Translations under genes and position numbers: made by a program
Virus record (IMG/VR): IMGVR_UViG_3300036045_000016
Coordinates: 1-49,916 of that record
Strand: one strand, 5' to 3'
DNA: 49,916 nt
Origin: a virus
Shown here: positions 33,929 through 41,447 of the stretch, one piece after another
How the letters are laid out: each line of letters starts with the position of its first letter
Numbering within the stretch: the stretch's first letter is position 1
The notes under the pieces: model-generated
What the model saw: only the letters and a program-made list of their open reading frames with translations
Database searches by the model: none
Told to the model about the DNA's origin: nothing

Positions 33929-34827
33929 ACAAAGACCGCCTTTTCAGAATTGGATATAGGTCTTGAAGCTTCAGTTTCATCTCTAGCGGCAGGGCTGCCC
34001 AGATCGTCCTCTCGTCCATCGAGACGGGATAGCGACTCTTCGAGGCTTTGCTTTTCTGCCCAACTGGTCCAGGAGATTTCTGTGTCACAGCCAATAGGCA
34101 CAACCTTGTCTACAACTTCCGGCACCATCAGCTTCGGTACCGCAGTTGTGAGTTCAGAGAGCTCGGATTCCCGGCAGTCGAGCATCAGCTCGTCGTGTAC
34201 TACGTTGACAATCCGGGACTCCAACTCGTTGTCGATTAGGTAGTTGTGCACCGACACGAAGGCCGCTCGCATCACGTCGGCTGCGCAGCCCTGAATCAGG
34301 GCATTGAGCGCTACGTGAGGAGAGTGCGGGTGTAGGTGCCGACCATAGAGGGTGGTGATGTACCCCCGAGAGGCGAGACGCCTCTGCAGGGCTCCGGGGC
34401 CTTCGCCCCGACTGTAGCCCCCATTTCTAAACGGGGGATTGTGGAGCTGCTTGATGGCCGGCCAGGTCTCGTCGAACCTGTCCCTCAGTAGCCGGGCTCT
34501 AGCCAGGGGGATACCGAGAGAAACGCTGGCCTTATACGGCCCGCCACCGTAGATCGTCAGGAAGTTGTAGGTCTTCCCGACCTGTCGTTCCTCGTCCGTA
34601 GGAGCTCGATCGAGCTCCAGTACAGCCTTTGCGCTGGCTGTATGCAGGTCCTCGCCGGCGATGAACACTTCTGCCATAGCCCTGTCAGAGACAGGGGGGA
34701 TGGCACAGTAGAAGGCAAGGAGGCGGTACTCGATCTGCTGATAGTCGAAGAACAGGAAGCAGTCACGCTTCGGGACAAAGCCCGACTTGATGGTCTTATC
34801 GGCTCTCGGGATCGTTTGAACGTTCAA
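33925..34827 (-). CDS. polA: DNA polymerase I (family A), C-terminal palm-fingers part of a split enzyme
   Basis: A 300-aa protein from TTG 34827. It begins directly at NVQTIPR, the element that in intact polymerases follows TGR(L/M)SS. Motif A FDYQQIEYRLLA (27-38), motif B RQVGKTYNFLTIYGGG (81-96) and motif C VVHDEL (209-214) are intact, so the catalytic Asp residues are present. The tail after 260 is unusual and Ser/Glu-rich. It cannot be active alone because thumb and exonuclease lie in another gene 500 bases upstream. Confidence 0.85.
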   Translation of the reverse strand: MNVQTIPRADKTIKSGFVPKRDCFLFFDYQQIEYRLLAFYCAIPPVSDRAMAEVFIAGEDLHTASAKAVLELDRAPTDEERQVGKTYNFLTIYGGGPYKASVSLGIPLARARLLRDRFDETWPAIKQLHNPPFRNGGYSRGEGPGALQRRLASRGYITTLYGRHLHPHSPHVALNALIQGCAADVMRAAFVSVHNYLIDNELESRIVNVVHDELMLDCRESELSELTTAVPKLMVPEVVDKVVPIGCDTEISWTSWAEKQSLEESLSRLDGREDDLGSPAARDETEASRPISNSEKAVFV

Positions 34828-35338
34828 TAGACTCCCTTAGAGCCTCTAGCTTCGTCGAGGAGAGCATCTTCTCTAGCAGTCCCGGCCCTCCCTTGTAGTC
34901 CTCCTGGGTGAACCAGAGCCACGGCTGGCCGCTTGGTCCAAAGATAAGAAGATCCTTCTCAGCTTTCGCCGCTTTACGAATCGTGTCCCAGGTCCCACCA
35001 CTTTCGAGATCCCAGAACGCCACGACGTCATCAGCAAGGTCAACAAGCTCCTGATTTCGTTTGAGGCCGGCGCCTTTCCCGTACTTCTTCCAGTTGGGCC
35101 GGACCTCGATAAGCGGGAGGGCATTGGCTTTAGCGAAGTTGGCTGCCCAGGTGTCGGGGCCTGCGGCCCCGCCTGAAACAACCGTCGTCCCGATCAGCTC
35201 GTCCATGAAGGACTCAACGTATGCGCGACCAAGGCCGGCAATGCGTTCCCGCCCCTCGTCATCGAGCTGGTTATCCCACCACTCCTTTGTGACGGGGTAG
35301 GTACGGGATCCGACTACGGCGATACTATGCTTCGGCAC
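34796..35338 (-). CDS. SLOG-like (DUF2493-type) nucleotide-binding protein inserted in the polymerase locus
   Basis: A 180-aa protein from GTG 35338. The Rossmann start HSIAVVGSRTYP, then TTVVSGGAAGPDTWAANFAKANALPLIEVRPNWKKYGKGAGLKRN, and DDVVAFWDLESGGTWDTI are typical of the YspA/DUF2493 branch of the SLOG superfamily, which binds nucleotides or related ligands. The gene overlaps the polymerase N-terminal gene by 14 and the C-terminal gene by 32 bases. It has no HNH, GIY-YIG or LAGLIDADG motif, so it is not a standard homing endonuclease. Confidence 0.75.
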   Translation of the reverse strand: MPKHSIAVVGSRTYPVTKEWWDNQLDDEGRERIAGLGRAYVESFMDELIGTTVVSGGAAGPDTWAANFAKANALPLIEVRPNWKKYGKGAGLKRNQELVDLADDVVAFWDLESGGTWDTIRKAAKAEKDLLIFGPSGQPWLWFTQEDYKGGPGLLEKMLSSTKLEALRESIERSNDPESR

Positions 35339-36296
35339 GGCCCGAGCTCATACGGCCCGTAACGGTACCGTGCTGACGGATGTTGGGGTGTAGGATTCCG
35401 TTCACTGTCTCTTCCCGCATGGGAATTAGGTAAGTTGAATACATCTTCTTAAGCGCTCTCAGTTCTAGAAGGGCCTGGGCGAAGTCGTCATTAATCTCGC
35501 GCAGGTTGTGTGCGTCATACGAGTCACGTACCTCGTTTACGCCTTCGTAGTACGCCTTGATCTGGGGGTTGGAGTTCGGATTGAACTTACCCTCGGGGGT
35601 CTTCTGTCCGCTCTTCTCGGGGTACCAGACCTCCAACCCGAGAATGTCCTGAATAGCCCACTCCGCTCGAAGGATCCGAGCCGAGTAGTCTTTGATCGTC
35701 TCGTTGACGTACGCCTCGCTTACGCCTAGGCCATCTGCCTCCATCTCCAGCAGCGCCCACGTCAGATCCATTTCCATCTCGTAGAGCCTCAGTAGATCGG
35801 GGTAGGCTTGAACCTGGGGGTAGAGCAGGTGAAACAGGCGCCAGGTGTACTCGGCGTCCTTGATGGCATAGGGGATCAGGATGGGGCGGGGGACTTTCGA
35901 GAACCCGTCGATCTTCTTGTTGATCCCGTTAGCCTTCTTACGCACATAGGCTACGAGCTCGTCTTCCTCTGGAGTCTCCTCTTTGAGGAGCTCCCGCGTT
36001 AGGTACTTCAGCTTCTTCGGCCGGTGCTCGTCGAGCAGGTGCGCAAGCGCTTCGGTGTCGTGTATACCTCGCTTACGCCTAGGAATGACACCTGCGAGGA
36101 TGAGCTTCTGGAGGTCGAACTTCGCGTTGTGGAAGATCAGATAGCCGGCCGTGTTGATGCGAGCCGAAACTTCGGCCCGCTCGGAGGGTAGCTCTAGCCA
36201 GTGTGAATACGTGCCGTCGTAGAGCGAAGCCCCAAAGGCTTCGTCATAGAAGCTAACTCCGGTTGTTTCGGTATCAACGGCCAACAGGCTGCTCAT
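35325..36296 (-). CDS. polA: DNA polymerase I (family A), N-terminal exonuclease-thumb part of a split enzyme
   Basis: A 323-aa protein. The 3'-5' exonuclease motifs are intact: Exo I DTE (8-10), Exo II NAKFD (57-61), Exo III YAIKD (143-147). The thumb and the start of the palm follow, and the protein stops just after TGRMSS (313-318) with five extra residues (GRAEA). The next expected polymerase residues start the gene at 34827. There is no 5'-3' exonuclease domain, as is usual for phages. Confidence 0.85.
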   Translation of the reverse strand: MSSLLAVDTETTGVSFYDEAFGASLYDGTYSHWLELPSERAEVSARINTAGYLIFHNAKFDLQKLILAGVIPRRKRGIHDTEALAHLLDEHRPKKLKYLTRELLKEETPEEDELVAYVRKKANGINKKIDGFSKVPRPILIPYAIKDAEYTWRLFHLLYPQVQAYPDLLRLYEMEMDLTWALLEMEADGLGVSEAYVNETIKDYSARILRAEWAIQDILGLEVWYPEKSGQKTPEGKFNPNSNPQIKAYYEGVNEVRDSYDAHNLREINDDFAQALLELRALKKMYSTYLIPMREETVNGILHPNIRQHGTVTGRMSSGRAEA

Positions 36297-36486
36297 CTAA
36301 GCGCTAGTCTCCTTTCAGGAGAGAATTTACGAGGGCGTGTCGGAGGCTATACTCCGCGTTCCTGAATGCCACCGGCTGCCGTACCCGGTCACGCTCCTCG
36401 GACGGCAGATGCAGCTAGGCCCCGTCCCCGCCTAGCTACGCGCGGCCCCACACTGCCGGCACGGGGTCGCGCCCACGCTTGTCGTT
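36297..36486. other. Intergenic stretch without a firm gene
   Basis: About 190 bases upstream of the polymerase N-terminal gene. On the - strand there are only scraps: a 14-codon frame with CRQC, and a frame ending FRNAEYSLRHALVNSLLKGD that would need GTG for a 20-residue peptide. AAAGGAG near 36313 serves the polymerase start. The scraps look like the remains of a small zinc-binding gene, but no intact gene is supported. Confidence 0.4.
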
Positions 36487-36711
36487 CTAACTGGGATATA
36501 CCCTTTCGGGGTAGGCGCGGATGGCGTCGGCACCCTCGCGCAGCGCCCGCGCCATCACCTCTAGTCGGATGCCCGCATCGCGCATGGCGGCGGCGCGCTC
36601 CGCGAGATCTTCCGTTACCTCCGCGCGTCGGAGATCCGCGAGGACGTGTCTGTGCCAGGTGGCGCGTACGTATGAAAGCGCCCAGCCGGATTTGGCGATT
36701 GGTGGGGTCAT
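36487..36711 (-). CDS. Small helical protein
   Basis: A 74-aa protein from ATG 36711. The helical core WHRHVLADLRRAEVTEDLAERAAAMRDAGIRLEVMARALREGADAI is amphipathic. The start ATG overlaps a TGA that ends the duplicated tail of the Ala/Trp-rich gene upstream (GCATGAC), which indicates it was originally coupled directly to that gene. Function unknown. Confidence 0.55.
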   Translation of the reverse strand: MTPPIAKSGWALSYVRATWHRHVLADLRRAEVTEDLAERAAAMRDAGIRLEVMARALREGADAIRAYPERVYPS

Positions 36712-36715
36712 GCGG

Positions 36716-36768
36716 CTGTCTCCACCATCGCCCACCCGAGCGTTTTCGGCCCGACCGGCATGGCGGCT
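36716..36768. repeat. 53-bp direct repeat, copy A
   Basis: Exactly repeats 37139-37191. On the - strand it encodes [17 protein letters not shown], the C-terminus of the Ala/Trp-rich protein, but here it lies after the small CCLG-family gene and is detached from its own reading frame. The first two bases (AG, - strand) supply the end of the TAG stop codon of that gene. Confidence 0.9.
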
Positions 36769-37129
36769 ACGCCCCTCTCCTTCTTTTTCGTCTCTCGATG
36801 ATGCCCTCTATGTAGTCCGCAATCTCGTCGAAGCTCATAGGGTCTTTTTCGGAATCGGGGGCGAAACGGCAGCCGTCGTTCAAGCAGGCTAGTTTATCTT
36901 CCTGATCCGCACTAATCCCCAGCCACTTTTTCACACTGCTGGGCAGGCTCCCGCTTTTTCCCATAAAGCGGCCGTTTTCGTCCCACGATACGCCGTTTTC
37001 TTTTCCGTACAGGTCGCAGGCTACGCCCAGGCAGCAGTACGTATTTTTGCTTGGGCGTAGCGCTCTCCGACCCTGTTTGTATTTTCCACTACGGAGGGCG
37101 GCGATCCATTTATGTAGATTTTCAGTCAC
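36767..37129 (-). CDS. CCLG-family small phage protein, paralogue 1 (cassette between 53-bp repeats)
   Basis: A 120-aa protein from GTG 37129 with AGGAG six bases upstream. Conserved pattern: [33 protein letters not shown]...[16 protein letters not shown]...[10 protein letters not shown]. Two further paralogues lie at 46.1 and 46.8 kb. This family is common in phages and has no known function. The paired Cys in CCLG and the constant WxxALRSG suggest a structural or metal site. It is bracketed by the 53-bp repeats. Confidence 0.7.
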   Translation of the reverse strand: MTENLHKWIAALRSGKYKQGRRALRPSKNTYCCLGVACDLYGKENGVSWDENGRFMGKSGSLPSSVKKWLGISADQEDKLACLNDGCRFAPDSEKDPMSFDEIADYIEGIIERRKRRRGA

Positions 37130-37130
37130 T

Positions 37131-37964
37131 TTACTCTCCTGTCTCCACCATCGCCCACCCGAGCGTTTTCGGCCCGACCGGCATGGCGGCTTCGAGGCCA
37201 CAGGCGTAGGCGTCGCGGAGCCCACGGGCGAGCCGGTCGGCGGGCTCGCCGTGCCACCCGGCCAGGGACGCATACTCCGAGGTGAGAGCGGCCCAGGCGG
37301 CCCAGGCGTTCCAGGCGTCCCCGTCGGCCCCGGCGCTCCAGGCGTCCCCGGCGGCGGGGGCGGCCCCGGCGTCCAAGGCAGCCCAAGCATCCCGGGCGTA
37401 CCAGATGGCCCCGGCAGTCCAGGCGTTCCAGGCGTTCCAGTCCCGGGCGTCCCGGACGGCCCCGGCGGTCGGATAGTGTCGGAGCGCCCAATTGTCGAGG
37501 CCCCGGTGCTTGAGAGCGGTGCGCAGGGAATACTCCACGCGCTCGTTGTCCTGTTCGGGCCGGGAGAGGGCGTAACGCCAGTGCATCTGTGACGTAGCCA
37601 TCCGAACGGCGTGCTTCCCGAACGGCTCCGACATACGCCCCACTGCCCTCTCGACCTCCCCTTCATCTAGTACCCCGAGGATCGTCAGTCGTGAGCACCG
37701 CAGCTTGACACCGCGTTCCACGGTGTCGCGGGATCCCCGCACGTGCAGCAGCACAGACGGCCGCCCGCTAGGCCACAGTCCGCCGATGCGCAACGCATCC
37801 TCCGGCTTTGCGCAGAAGTGCCAACCGGGGGCGCACGAATTCGGGCCGGTGTCCAGGGTCACCTTGTCGAGCGTCTTGCGCTTCCCGTCCCATACGGGCG
37901 GGCCGCCCTGGATCGGCGGGCGATAGTCGTGGGTTAGGACTTTGTAGCCTTCTCTCGTGATCAC
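37131..37964 (-). CDS. Ala/Trp-rich repeat protein with DUF7666-like N-terminus
   Basis: A 277-aa protein. The N-terminal third ([12 protein letters not shown]...[14 protein letters not shown]) matches a phage domain (DUF7666 type) with the GWHFC element. Residues 170-240 are degenerate Ala-Trp repeats such as [26 protein letters not shown]. The extreme C-terminus is duplicated downstream. Likely function unknown; the repeats probably form a helical or beta-solenoid array. Confidence 0.65.
   Translation of the reverse strand: MITREGYKVLTHDYRPPIQGGPPVWDGKRKTLDKVTLDTGPNSCAPGWHFCAKPEDALRIGGLWPSGRPSVLLHVRGSRDTVERGVKLRCSRLTILGVLDEGEVERAVGRMSEPFGKHAVRMATSQMHWRYALSRPEQDNERVEYSLRTALKHRGLDNWALRHYPTAGAVRDARDWNAWNAWTAGAIWYARDAWAALDAGAAPAAGDAWSAGADGDAWNAWAAWAALTSEYASLAGWHGEPADRLARGLRDAYACGLEAAMPVGPKTLGWAMVETGE
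37139..37191. repeat. 53-bp direct repeat, copy B
   Basis: Identical to 36716-36768. This copy is in its native context, encoding the last residues of the Ala/Trp-rich protein before the stop. Distance between copies is 423 bases, with one complete gene in between. Confidence 0.9.
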
Positions 37965-38323
37965 GCCTCTGGCCCAGGCCCGATAGGAGTCAGGGGCCGA
38001 CCCTCGATTTCGCCTTCATAGGAAGCTCCATCTCCCTCCCATACCGGTTCGGACACGGTACGAACACGACACTCGGTGACGATCACGTCGCCAGGGAGAG
38101 GAATCCCGTCGCCTCCGGAGCGGGCCGTTGCCTCGTTCCCTCGTAGCTCGCAGTCTGCCGCGTACCCATTGAAGGGGTCGATGATCTGGCTACTGTACTC
38201 AAGCTGGTAGGGCATGTAAGGGGGTGTAGGCTTAGGATCCCCCGAGACGGTAAGCACTACAGCGACGACTAGGACGACACCTAGACCGCCGGCGAGGGCG
38301 TATGCAGCGTAGATGAGTTTCAC
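37961..38323 (-). CDS. Membrane-anchored small protein
   Basis: A 120-aa protein with an N-terminal hydrophobic segment (about residues 5-27, YAAYALAGGLGVVLVVAVVLTV) followed by a hydrophilic Pro-rich domain with two Cys. It is probably anchored in the membrane with the domain outside. It overlaps the ERF and the Ala/Trp-rich genes by four bases each. Function unknown. Confidence 0.55.
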   Translation of the reverse strand: MKLIYAAYALAGGLGVVLVVAVVLTVSGDPKPTPPYMPYQLEYSSQIIDPFNGYAADCELRGNEATARSGGDGIPLPGDVIVTECRVRTVSEPVWEGDGASYEGEIEGRPLTPIGPGPEA

Positions 38324-38781
38324 CAGCCGTCTCCGTCGTCATCCGCAATTGGGTAGATGGCTGCTGATGCGGCTCGTGCGGCCTTTGACTTGGGCACCCC
38401 CCGGCTCTTCTTGGTAGCTGCCTCAGCGTCGTCGTCCTCATCGGCCACCAGGCCGAGAGCAGCCATCAAGGCATAGCGACGTGCGTACGTAATCGCGCTC
38501 CCCTGGCCCTGTGGGTCATCCTTCGCCAGCACCAGGAGCATGGTGTCCTCGATGGATTCCCCGGTTTCCTCGTGCACGATCGACGTGCGCAGGGCAGGCT
38601 CACCACCTACGGTGGTGGGAAGCTGCAGAAGGAGCAACCCGTTCGAGTTCAGCACCGGGAGGATCTGCTCCATCAGGGAGTCGAGACTGATGTATCGGTT
38701 CTTGAAGTGTGGATTGATGCTGTTCTTTTGTAGACTAGGTGCGCTCTGCTGGACTGCTAGGAGCGCTGAGTAGAGGCTCAA
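38320..38781 (-). CDS. erf: ERF-family single-strand annealing recombinase
   Basis: A 153-aa protein from TTG 38781, preferred over the longer frame because the upstream part overlaps the nuclease gene. ERF features: LLAVQQSAPSLQKN..NPHFKNRYISLDSLMEQILPVLNSNGLLLLQLPTT and SAITYARRYALMAALGL. A basic and acidic tail follows. It anneals single strands, presumably with the PD-(D/E)XK nuclease encoded just upstream. Confidence 0.75.
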   Translation of the reverse strand: MSLYSALLAVQQSAPSLQKNSINPHFKNRYISLDSLMEQILPVLNSNGLLLLQLPTTVGGEPALRTSIVHEETGESIEDTMLLVLAKDDPQGQGSAITYARRYALMAALGLVADEDDDAEAATKKSRGVPKSKAARAASAAIYPIADDDGDGW

Positions 38782-39616
38782 TGTGTTCGTATCCTTTCCG
38801 TGGTACGTAGATCCCCTCCACGTACTCTCCAATCTTGGTCGTACCCTGCTTATTGCAGTCGCAGAGAGAGTCGTCGTAGGGGCAGAACTGACATGACCAG
38901 TGCGGTACGAGCTTTAGCTCGTATTTGTCACCATTGCGATAGAGCTTCTGGACACGAGCCATAGGCTCGGCCAGGGCTGCCGTCACGAACTTCCCACTAT
39001 CGGGAAGGGAGCTTAGGTATTCCTTAGTGAGCTCCCACCGGGCTTCCATCTCCCCCCATACCTGATCCCGGGGAAGGGGCATCGTCTCTACGATGGTGGG
39101 CGTCGGAGGCTCTCCGGCCCTCATGTCGTCATTCAACGGCAGGTACATCACGAACACTCGCTTACGCAGAGGAAACTTCCCTGCCGCTAGCGCCCAATAG
39201 TACGCGGATAGCTGCCAGAGATGCTCCTCTTTCGGGCCTTCACGTACATAGGGCAGGCCCTCGCCCTTGATGGTCTTTAGGTCGCCTAGGATAAAGGCTC
39301 GGTCAGTGGGGCTATAGAACACCCAGTCGGCCGTCCCGGCCCACCCATCAGGTAACCATGGCTCGCAGTTGACCTCGGTAATGGTCAACCCCTTCTTGAC
39401 TAGAAGTTCTTGGTAGTACTTGTGCCAGAGAGTGCCGGTCATGAGGCGGATCCTCGATACGAGGGGTTCCTCATTCCGGGGTGCTCCGGCTACTCGAAGT
39501 TGGGAGTGTCGCAGGGGGCCGATCAGGTCACCACTAGGGTGCAGCAACCCATCGTTAGGCCGATCATCAGCCACCAGCCCCGCCTGTAGGATCCCAACGA
39601 GGTCAAACGGAAGCAT
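38735..39616 (-). CDS. PD-(D/E)XK exonuclease (Cas4/RecB-like) with C-terminal Cys cluster
   Basis: A 293-aa protein from ATG 39616 (GGAGG just upstream; the frame is open to 39673). Nuclease residues lie in GTADWVF, ILGDLKTIKG and HLWQLSAYYWAL. The C-terminus has CQFCPYDDSLCDC, a cluster that in Cas4/AddB-type enzymes holds Fe-S or zinc. With ERF it makes a phage recombination pair. Confidence 0.75.
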   Translation of the reverse strand: MLPFDLVGILQAGLVADDRPNDGLLHPSGDLIGPLRHSQLRVAGAPRNEEPLVSRIRLMTGTLWHKYYQELLVKKGLTITEVNCEPWLPDGWAGTADWVFYSPTDRAFILGDLKTIKGEGLPYVREGPKEEHLWQLSAYYWALAAGKFPLRKRVFVMYLPLNDDMRAGEPPTPTIVETMPLPRDQVWGEMEARWELTKEYLSSLPDSGKFVTAALAEPMARVQKLYRNGDKYELKLVPHWSCQFCPYDDSLCDCNKQGTTKIGEYVEGIYVPRKGYEHIEPLLSAPSSPAERT

Positions 39617-39768
39617 AGACCTCCATAGGGAGTTATTTATATCCCGGAATCTGTGCTCTTCAAGGCAGTCCACAGAGGGTAGTCCGCCCGTTGTATCCTC
39701 GGGCTGGTGCCCCTCAGGGGAGAGGTTTCCCTCTCTGCCATCCGGTAGGGCTACTGTAGCACATATTC

Positions 39769-40005
39769 CTACGGGTTCTCAGAACTTAATCCCCCCATAA
39801 TGGAGGGGAGAATGTCCTGTACCCACTGTGTGTCGCTCTCTAGCGTGTTATACAAGGTGTCAAGTGCCGACCCGGGCGTCTTCCCGCTGAGTGCCGCCAC
39901 CGCAAAGAGACAGGCTACCAAGTTCCGTGTAGCAAGCTCGATATCGGCAAGGTCAATCAGCACACGTGCCAGATCGAATGTGTAGTCAACGTCCTCATTC
40001 GGCAT
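39769..40005 (-). CDS. Small protein downstream of the GTAC island
   Basis: A 78-aa helical protein. No Shine-Dalgarno site precedes ATG 40005; GTAC-rich AT sequence runs right up to it, so translation could be leaderless from a promoter in the island. DLARVLIDLADIELATRNLVACLFAVAALSG looks like an amphipathic helix pair. Function unknown. It is the first gene of the leftward replication block. Confidence 0.55.
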   Translation of the reverse strand: MPNEDVDYTFDLARVLIDLADIELATRNLVACLFAVAALSGKTPGSALDTLYNTLESDTQWVQDILPSIMGGLSSENP

Positions 40006-40008
40006 ATA

Positions 40009-40240
40009 GTGTACTTCGCTGTACTTAGTGCCAGTACGATTCAGTACTTCACTATTCTGTACAGTACTCTACTTTTAGTATACTAGGCCCCTTAAGGGGC
40101 CTTAGTACTATTCAGTGCCAGTACGATTCAGTACGATTCGTAGTGTACTGTTTCGTACAGTACCGTACAGTACTATTCAGTACTGTACTGTATAGTACTA
40201 TACTGTACTATATAGTATACTATACAATAAAGTACTTAAA
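40009..40240. repeat. GTAC-core repeat island (candidate origin or operator array)
   Basis: An AT-rich 230-base stretch packed with AGTACT/CAGTAC/GTACTG elements. The 21-mer AGTGCCAGTACGATTCAGTAC (20 bases: GTGCC through GTAC) occurs at 40027-40047 and 40114-40134, and its core CAGTACGATTCAGTAC again at 293-308 near the genome start. The right part is TACTGTACTGTATAGTACTATACTG-like, alternating purine-pyrimidine and self-complementary. It separates two leftward operons. It may be a replication origin (iterons), multiple operators, or promoters. Confidence 0.7.
40081..40107. terminator. Palindrome inside the GTAC island
   Basis: AGGCCCC-TTAA-GGGGCCT is a perfect palindrome, extended by TACT and AGTA with one bulged base. 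It could end the upstream (accessory) transcript or be a cruciform. No T-run flanks it in either direction, so function as a terminator is uncertain. Confidence 0.4.
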
Positions 40241-40245
40241 GATCA

Positions 40246-40407
40246 TTAGAGAGCCCTCTTGATCGTCTCGATCCATCGCAAAGCGATTCTAAGCGATTCT
40301 AAGAGCTTCTCAACCTCGGGGGTAGGTGGAAGTACCATCGCGGCCTTCTCGGCCCTTAGGAGGGCTGTGAGAGCCTTCTGGAGGGTCTTCTGAGGGGTAC
40401 TAGCCAT
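40246..40407 (-). CDS. Small helical protein at the end of the ATP-grasp operon
   Basis: A 53-aa protein, M-A-S-T-P-Q-K-T-L then a leucine-rich amphipathic helix and a second helix (KLLESLRIALRWIETIKRAL). ATG 40407 lies within the last codons of the ATP-grasp gene (8-base overlap), which argues for translational coupling. It is too short for standard ORF lists. Function unknown; probably a small adaptor. Confidence 0.6.
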   Translation of the reverse strand: MASTPQKTLQKALTALLRAEKAAMVLPPTPEVEKLLESLRIALRWIETIKRAL

Positions 40408-41212
40408 CGTATCCGCTTCCCCTGCTCTGAAGGGAGTCCAAATAGCGGTAGTTTACGTCCAGTTCGAGCTCCTCGGCAATAGCCTCGGCGTACGCTTTGA
40501 GGGTGAGGGGAGACATCGCTGGGGCTGAGTTCACTTCCAGGATCTTATGCTCCCCTTCGGCTGTCACGATTAGATCCACTGCACCATAGACCAAACCGAC
40601 GCTATGGACAGCCCGGATAGCATCCTCAACCCGGTTAGGGCGTAGCTGTAGCCTCGGGGTTCGGAACCTATAGCCTTGTGCGTGGTTCTTGATGTAGGGA
40701 TTGGTGTTCTGCTCAGGGTAGTCTAGATACTTCCCCTGGATGCGAATAGCGCGATCCCGGTAGACGTGGACTCGGTACTCCCTGGTATTCGGTACATACT
40801 CTGTATAGAGTTCGTGTGTGGGCGGGATGTAGTCCAGACCATAGCGATACACACTAATGTTACGACCACGGGATCCCTGGCGGGATCTCCCCAGGATTAG
40901 CGAGTCGGAAATAAGGCTCCGCCCTGTAATAGTATCCACCAGGGAGGGTAGTGAGGCACCAAAACACGGGGTCGGGATGCCCGCATTCGACAAGGCGTAG
41001 AAGGTTGAAAGCTTGTCGCTGGAGGCGCGGATGGCGTCGGCTGAACTCAGCAACTCCCGGGCCGAAGATTCGGATTGTCCCGTTACGGGATGGCTCGTGC
41101 CAAACCTTATAATATACCGGCATCCCGGAATAGATGATTGGGTCGCATAGGGGACGCCCAAGCTCCTCGCTAGTCTCCGGCCCGTCGGCGCCGTCTCCCG
41201 ACAGGTAACCAA
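40400..41212 (-). CDS. ATP-grasp ligase (RimK-like)
   Basis: A 270-aa protein from TTG 41212 with AGGGAG seven bases upstream. Family features: TGRRLARSLG, AIRASSDKLSTFYALSNAGIPTPCFG, RSRQGSRGRNI (glycine-rich phosphate loop), YTEYVPNTREYRVHVYRD, and VYGAVDLIV...KILEVNSAPAMS (metal-binding E-x-N). These enzymes form amide bonds with ATP through acyl phosphate. With the amidotransferase and amidoligase genes upstream it makes a modification cassette. Confidence 0.8.
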   Translation of the reverse strand: MVTCRETAPTGRRLARSLGVPYATQSSIPGCRYIIRFGTSHPVTGQSESSARELLSSADAIRASSDKLSTFYALSNAGIPTPCFGASLPSLVDTITGRSLISDSLILGRSRQGSRGRNISVYRYGLDYIPPTHELYTEYVPNTREYRVHVYRDRAIRIQGKYLDYPEQNTNPYIKNHAQGYRFRTPRLQLRPNRVEDAIRAVHSVGLVYGAVDLIVTAEGEHKILEVNSAPAMSPLTLKAYAEAIAEELELDVNYRYLDSLQSRGSGYDG

Positions 41213-41435
41213 GCATAATCTCCCTACAGGCAGGACAGTCTCCTCGTATTAGTGATGTGATTGAGTCAAAGTCAAAGTGAGCTTCGTTTGTGAAGGAATC
41301 TATCCCGCACAGGCTTGTAGGTCTTTCAGAACCGACGTTACTTAGGTAGTGTAAGGCCACCCCGTCATCGACTGTTGTTATCCATCCGGAACTATATCGC
41401 CTTGGGTTCAGAAATTCAGGCGAAATAATTAGCAT
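40860..41435 (-). CDS. Zinc-knuckle protein with a long overprinted tail
   Basis: A 191-aa open frame from ATG 41435 (GGGAGG eight bases upstream). Only the first 75 residues look like a protein family: WITTVDDGVALHYLSN...TSLCG...RGDCPACREIML, a phage zinc-knuckle pattern (CG..CPAC). The remaining 117 residues overlap the ATP-grasp gene by 353 bases in another frame and lack any pattern, so this tail is probably an overprinted run-on or the mark of a lost stop. Confidence 0.55.
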   Translation of the reverse strand: MLIISPEFLNPRRYSSGWITTVDDGVALHYLSNVGSERPTSLCGIDSFTNEAHFDFDSITSLIRGDCPACREIMLGYLSGDGADGPETSEELGRPLCDPIIYSGMPVYYKVWHEPSRNGTIRIFGPGVAEFSRRHPRLQRQAFNLLRLVECGHPDPVFWCLTTLPGGYYYRAEPYFRLANPGEIPPGIPWS

Positions 41436-41447
41436 TAGCTTGCCTCC

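Noticed and set aside
34796-35360. Intein within the DNA polymerase
   Set aside because: No N- or C-terminal splicing motifs; each half has its own start or stop codon.
37047-37592. 181-aa collagen-like (GxP-rich) + strand frame
   Set aside because: Antisense of the Ala/Trp repeat region, whose GC-rich codons read as Gly-Pro repeats on the other strand.
36767-37666. 299-aa - strand frame including a Gly/Pro-rich N-terminus
   Set aside because: Only the last 120 codons (from GTG 37129 with AGGAG) are the CCLG-family gene; the rest lies out of frame on the Ala/Trp-rich gene.
40009-40240. CRISPR array
   Set aside because: Repeats are short, overlapping, palindromic and irregularly spaced; there are no spacers of constant length and no cas genes.
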